A stretch of DNA of 44,904 nt from Anthropogastromicrobium sp963626545 (GTDB lineage: Bacteria > Bacillota > Clostridia > Lachnospirales > Lachnospiraceae). The notes under the pieces were generated by a model. It searched no databases. It had not been told where the DNA came from and saw only the letters and a list, made by a program, of their open reading frames with translations. The position numbers and the translations under genes are program-made. The stretch covers positions 1-44,904 of the forward strand of contig CAVFYJ010000015.1 in assembly GCA_963626545.1 (NCBI GenBank). Direction: 5' to 3'. Position 1 is the first letter of the stretch; the number at the start of each line of letters is the position of its first letter. Below, one piece after another: positions 40,577-44,904 of the stretch.

Positions 40577-42166
40577 ATGAAAAAGATGAAAGAGCGAATT
40601 GAAGTAAAGATGGAGGCAAGAATGGAAGAATTGCGTCAGGGAAAAGAAACAGAAGAAACGAAGAAGGAAACAGAAGAGATGAAGAATGAAGAAGGTAAGA
40701 TGAGCGAAAGCCCGGTTGAGGAAAACGAAGCAAAGGAAGTTGAGGCCGAGGAAATGGAAAACAAAGAGGTTGAAACAGAAGAATCTGAAACCGAAGAAAA
40801 AGAGAACATGGTAGAAAATGGTGTCCACAATTACAGCACAGAGGAAAGCTATGTTTGGCCGACCGATCCGAAGGTAAGAAAAAAGTTGGAATGGTTCCGT
40901 GACCAGAAGCTTGGTCTTATGATGCACTGGGGCGCATACAGTCAGCTCGGTATTGTTGAGTCTTGGGCGCTCAGTGATGCAGATGCATGCTGGTCAAGGC
41001 ATTGCATCGACTGGGAAGTTACTGGCGAGGAGTTTAAGAAGCAGTATTTTGATTTGAATAAGACCTTTAATCCGATCCGTTTCGAGCCAGAGAAGTGGGC
41101 TGATATCGCAAAGGCGGCAGGAACCAAATATCTGCTGTTTACGACAAAGCATCACGATGGTTTCTGTATGTGGGATACCAAGTATTCGGATTATAAGGTT
41201 ACTGCACCGGATTGTCCGTATCACACCAATCACTATGCGGATATCTGCGCACATCTGTTTGAGTCCTTCCGTAAGCGTGATCTTGGCGTAATCGCCTATT
41301 TTTCCAAGGCAGACTGGCATGTGGACAGCTATTGGAGTGAGAATTATGAGCGCGGCAGCTATCAGCACCGTGGCCCATCCTACGATCCGAAGGAGTATCC
41401 AGAGGAGTGGGAGCGCTTTGTAACCTTCACACAGAATCAGATTATGGAGCTTGGAAGCCGCTATGGACAGATCGACGGTATGTGGTTTGATGCGGGATGG
41501 GTATGCAAGGAAAATGGACAGGATATCCGTCTTGGTGAGGTAATCGAGCGTGTTCGTAAGTTCCAGCCTGGAATGCTGTGTGCAGACCGTACCATCGGTG
41601 GCCCTTATGAGAACTATGTTACCCCAGAGCAGTGCGTGCCGGAAGAACCGCTTATGATTCCGTGGGAGAGCTGCATCACACTGGGAACCTCCTTCTCATT
41701 TGTTTACGAGGATACCTACAAGAGTCCGCGTGAGGTGATCTGCCTGCTCGTTGATATTGTCGTAAAGGGTGGAAATCTCGCAATCAACGTTGGTCCGCAG
41801 CCAAATGGTTGTCTGCCAAAGGGCGCAGTAGATTGTCTGCTTGGCATGGGCAAGTGGTTGGATGTATATGGCGAGGCAATTTATGGCACAAGAGTATGCG
41901 CACCGTACAAGAAGGATGGCATTGGCTTTACAACAAAGAATGGTGTTGTTTACGCAATCGAAACCTTCACATCCGAGACACAGGAAGTACCTTCTAAGGT
42001 TTGGATTCCATACGAGGGCAAGGTAACAAAGATTACTGATCTGGCAGATGGACGTGTCCTTTCCTTTGAGGCAAAGGATGGCGGCTATCTGGTAGATGCA
42101 GGCGAATGGGCAGAGGAGAAGGCTCCGATCGGCTGCGTATTCTGTCTGGAAAATGAAGAAAAATAA
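40577..42166 (+). CDS. GH29 family alpha-L-fucosidase with acidic N-terminal extension
   Basis: A 529-residue protein whose residues from about 88 on are a GH29 fucosidase: LGLMMHWGAYSQLG, KYLLFTTKHHDGFCMWDTKYSDYKV, the probable nucleophile Asp305 in GMWFDAGW, and NLAINVGPQPNGCLP. It hydrolyses alpha-L-fucosides. Residues 1-80 are an extreme Glu/Lys-rich low-complexity stretch, not a signal peptide. AGGAAGG (40560-40566) supports the ATG at 40577. An internal ATG at 40808 (residue 78) would give a normal-sized enzyme but has only a weak AAAGAGA site. It is cytoplasmic by this reading. GH3 follows 31 bases downstream. Confidence 0.9.
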   Translation: MKKMKERIEVKMEARMEELRQGKETEETKKETEEMKNEEGKMSESPVEENEAKEVEAEEMENKEVETEESETEEKENMVENGVHNYSTEESYVWPTDPKVRKKLEWFRDQKLGLMMHWGAYSQLGIVESWALSDADACWSRHCIDWEVTGEEFKKQYFDLNKTFNPIRFEPEKWADIAKAAGTKYLLFTTKHHDGFCMWDTKYSDYKVTAPDCPYHTNHYADICAHLFESFRKRDLGVIAYFSKADWHVDSYWSENYERGSYQHRGPSYDPKEYPEEWERFVTFTQNQIMELGSRYGQIDGMWFDAGWVCKENGQDIRLGEVIERVRKFQPGMLCADRTIGGPYENYVTPEQCVPEEPLMIPWESCITLGTSFSFVYEDTYKSPREVICLLVDIVVKGGNLAINVGPQPNGCLPKGAVDCLLGMGKWLDVYGEAIYGTRVCAPYKKDGIGFTTKNGVVYAIETFTSETQEVPSKVWIPYEGKVTKITDLADGRVLSFEAKDGGYLVDAGEWAEEKAPIGCVFCLENEEK

Positions 42167-42197
42167 ACAAGTCAGGGAAATGAAGGAGGGCGAACCG

Positions 42198-44700
42198 ATG
42201 GCAGAGGTTCAAAAGCAGGCTCTTGAAAAGGCTTTAGTCGATCAGACACAGGCAAATGTGCATACAGAGGAAACGATGCGCTATAAGGATGCATCGCTTC
42301 CTGTAAAGGAGCGTGTGGAAGATCTTCTTGGACGCATGACGCTTCGTGAGAAGGTGGGCCAGCTAAATCAGCGCTTGTACGGTTTTGCAGCGTATGAGCG
42401 AAAGGGTGACACAATCACACTGACAGAGGAGACCATTCGAGAAGCGGAGTATTTTGGCGGGCTTGGCGTGGTATATGGCTTATACCGCGCTGACCCGTGG
42501 TCGGCAAAGACCACAGAAAATGGCCTTACACCAGAATATGCAGCAAAAGGTTATAATCTGTTGCAGCGCTGCAATATGGAGCATTCCAGACTGGGCATTC
42601 CACTTTTATTAAGTACAGAGTGCCCACATGGTCATCAGGCACTTGGCGGCTATTTGTTACCAGTCAATCTGGCAGCAGGTGCAACATTTCATCCGGCGCT
42701 TTATCAAGATGCGGTGCGTGTCTGTGCAAGACAGCTGAAAGAGATGGGCGTCAATTTGTCCCTTGTATCAGCACTTGATGTAGCAAGAGACCCGCGCTGG
42801 GGCCGTACCGAGGAGTGTTTCGGTGAGGATCCGTATCTTTGCAGCCGTTTTGCAGAGGCTGCCGTTTCTGGTACACAGTCGGAAGGCGTTGCCATGGTGG
42901 CAAAGCATTTTTGCGCGCAGGGAGAGACGACAGGCGGTGTCAATGCCAGTGCAGCTCGTATTGGTGAGCGGGAGCTGCGCGAGATTCATCTTCCGGCAGC
43001 AAAGGCATGTTGTAAGGCTGGTGTAAAGGGCATCATGGCGGCGTACAACGAGATTGACAGCGTTTATTGCCACATGAATCATCATCTGCTCACTGAAATT
43101 TTACGAGATGAGTTTGGCTTTGATGGAATCGTGATGGCAGATGGCATGGCGTTAAATCGCTTAAAGGAGACCGTAGGCGATGCACCACAGGCTGCAGCAC
43201 TTGCATTGACGGCAGGTGTAGATGTTAGTTTGTGGGATGGTGTATTCCCGCGTCTCGATGAGGCAGTCGAGAATGGATTCCTAGCAGAATCTGCACTTGA
43301 TGAAGCGGTTCGCAGAGTGCTGACATTGAAATTTGAGCAGGGCCTTTTCGAGCATCCATATCTGCCTGAACCCGAGTCGACGGATCTGTTCCAAAATACT
43401 TTATTTGAAACAACCGATTCNNNNNNNNNNATCTTATCCACAGAGTTTACAGTTAGCAAAAGAATCCGCAGTCTTGTTAAAAAACAATGGTGTATTGCCA
43501 TTGCCGGACGAGAAACAGACCATCTTGCTTCTTGGACCAAGTGCAGATGAGATTTATCGAATGTTAGGTGATTACACACCGCCGGTAAGCGAAACGGAAA
43601 GCGTCACCTTGTTAAAGGGATTAAAGATGCTTGCGGGAAATAGGCGGATCAAGACTTGCAGTTATGCACCATTAACAGCCAAAAAGAAAGATGAAGTAAA
43701 ACAGTTGCTAGCAGAGGCGGATACGGTAATATTAGCTCTCGGCGGTTCCTCAAGCCGTTTTGGCGGTGCTGTATTTGATGACAATGGTGCAGCGATTGTA
43801 CAAGATAAGACGGATGTGGATGCACAGAATATAAGCATACAGGCAAATGCACAAGGCGTTGCTGCAAATCAGACAGATATATCCGTTGACGATGCCGACT
43901 GCATTCGCAAAAACAAAGAAGCGTGGGCAATGGAATGCGGTGAGGGAATGGATAGCAGTACCTTGCGTCTTCCTGGTGATCAGATGGATTGGTTTGAACT
44001 GGCACATCAGGCAAAAAAGCCGCTTGTAACAATTCTCATTGCTGGAAGACCATATGCAACACCTGAAATTGCCGCGAAAACCGATGCCCTTCTTTACAGT
44101 TTTTATCCGGGGCCATTCGGTGGACTGGCACTTGCACAGCTTCTGTATGGACAGGAAAGTCCGTCAGGTCGTCTTCCAATTTCGGTACCATCTCATGTTG
44201 GACAGCTTCCGGTGTACTATAATCCAAAGCGCTCCTATGAGGCAATGAAATATTGCGATGAAAAAGATCGCCCACTTTATGAGTTTGGTGAAGGCTTTGG
44301 ATATGGACAGCTTTCCTATGGGAAAATGGTATTGGAAAAAGATGTACAGAAAACGGATATTAAGAAGACAACATATACCGATAGAGATGATTGCACCGAT
44401 GACATGTCCGTTACAGTCACCGTTACGGTATCAAACACTTCAGATCAGGCAGACTGGGCAGTACCACAGATCTATGTGCGCGATATTGCGGCAAGCACTG
44501 TGCGCCGTGTGCGTGAGCTAAAGGCATTTGCAAAGACAAAGCTTGCATCGGGAGAGACAAAGACACTTTCCATGACGCTTGAAGCAGAGGCCTTTACGAT
44601 CTGGAATGTCCAGATGAAGGAAGTACTTGAACATGGAGAATTTGAAATAATCTTAATGGATCAAGGCAAAGTATGGGATAGCCAGATAATCCAGTTGTAA
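42198..44700 (+). CDS. GH3 family beta-glycosidase, interrupted by an assembly gap
   Basis: A glycoside hydrolase family 3 enzyme (beta-glucosidase/beta-xylosidase type), starting at ATG 42198 behind AAGGAGG (42183-42189). The N-terminal TIM-barrel part has MTLREKVGQLNQ, SALDVARDPRWGRTEECFGEDPYL, VAKHFCAQGE and GFDGIVMADGMAL, whose Asp is the probable nucleophile. After ten N (43421-43430) the C-terminal part (LAKESAVLLKNNGVLPL, SPSGRLPISVPSHVGQLP, YEFGEGFGYG and a fibronectin-III-like tail) continues in another reading frame. The two halves are clearly one gene and the frame change belongs to the gap of unknown size. No signal peptide. The sugar removed cannot be stated. Confidence 0.93.
43421..43430. 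other. Assembly gap (10 N)
   Basis: Ten N interrupt the GH3 gene. The reading frame differs by one on the two sides, so the true gap length is not 10 or the flanks are imperfect. It lies between the (alpha/beta)8 part and the start of the second domain. Confidence 0.99.
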
Positions 44701-44717
44701 GAAAGATAGAAGAAAAA

Positions 44718-44904
44718 CTAATTTACTCGGATATCGTAACCTAGATTAGCGGTGAGACGAGTTGCTTTTCCTGAGGCAATTGTCTGCTTCGCAGCCGGGA
44801 ACGTTGAAGCGAGCTGCTCAAAATAACGTATGATAAAAAGGTACGTAGTGGGCATCGCTGAACAGTGACGCCGACAAAACAATCGTCGAACCGCTTTCGT
44901 AGAC
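44718..44904 (-). CDS. Possible C-terminal part of a protein running off the window
   Basis: An open minus-strand frame enters from the right edge and stops with TAG at 44718-44720, 17 bases from the convergent GH3 stop. Its last 40 residues (for example FEQLASTFPAAKQTIASGK and ATRLTANLGYDIRVN) look like ordinary protein, but 61 codons are too few for a firm call and I recognise no family. Confidence 0.35.
   Translation of the reverse strand, partial: STKAVRRLFCRRHCSAMPTTYLFIIRYFEQLASTFPAAKQTIASGKATRLTANLGYDIRVN

Noticed and set aside
40499..40927. 142-codon Phe/Leu-rich minus-strand ORF, superficially membrane-like
   Set aside because: It is the complement of the Glu/Lys-rich start of the fucosidase gene (GAA/AAG read as TTC/CTT), so the hydrophobic look is a by-product of composition.

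Overview
The window looks like a chromosomal stretch from a low-to-mid GC Gram-positive Clostridium relative, most likely a gut Lachnospiraceae. This is inferred from strong AGGAGG-type ribosome binding sites, TTG starts, the miaB-mutS-mutL-miaA and yggS-sepF-ylmH gene orders, a PdaB-like polysaccharide deacetylase, a MinD/MinE pair and a set of cytoplasmic glycosidases under a LacI-type regulator. No rRNA, tRNA, CRISPR array, insertion sequence or prophage was seen. One run of ten N (43421-43430) marks an assembly gap inside the last large gene.

Layout. (1) 78-4691, envelope: a PdaB-like deacetylase on the minus strand is divergent from an aminotransferase and a cytidylyltransferase/oxidoreductase fusion, followed by a LytR-CpsA-Psr phosphotransferase. 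(2) 4775-9697: clpB behind a near-consensus promoter, an atypical MurE-like ligase, and a decayed ORF. (3) 9849-18730: miaB, mutS, mutL and miaA (tRNA modification and mismatch repair), then an aluminium-resistance/methionine gamma-lyase-type PLP enzyme. (4) 18889-27631, cell shape and division: radC, mreC, mreD, a very large PBP2, minD, minE, rodA/ftsW, a divergent methylglyoxal-synthase-like gene and a D-Ala-D-Ala carboxypeptidase. Neither mreB nor minC is present. (5) 27753-36356: a small P-loop protein, a DUF378 membrane protein, an HlyD-like membrane protein, yggS, sepF, ylmH, aroB, lspA, an RluA-type pseudouridine synthase, a PAP2 phosphatase and a cytidylate-kinase-like protein. (6) 36529-44700, glycan utilisation: a LacI regulator translationally coupled to a truncated CBM9-like ORF, divergent from GH125, an Asp-box sialidase-fold protein, GH29 and GH3. 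A partial minus-strand ORF may run off the right edge.

The centre of the window is mostly core housekeeping and cell-wall genes in tight, often overlapping operons (ATGA junctions at radC/mreC and mgsA/carboxypeptidase, an 8-base overlap at lspA/pseudouridine synthase). The accessory part is the right-hand glycan locus. None of its enzymes has a visible signal peptide, so it probably processes imported mannose- and fucose-containing oligosaccharides in the cytoplasm. The least familiar unit is the aminotransferase plus cytidylyltransferase/oxidoreductase fusion beside the LCP phosphotransferase, which could make an activated precursor for a wall polymer (inference).
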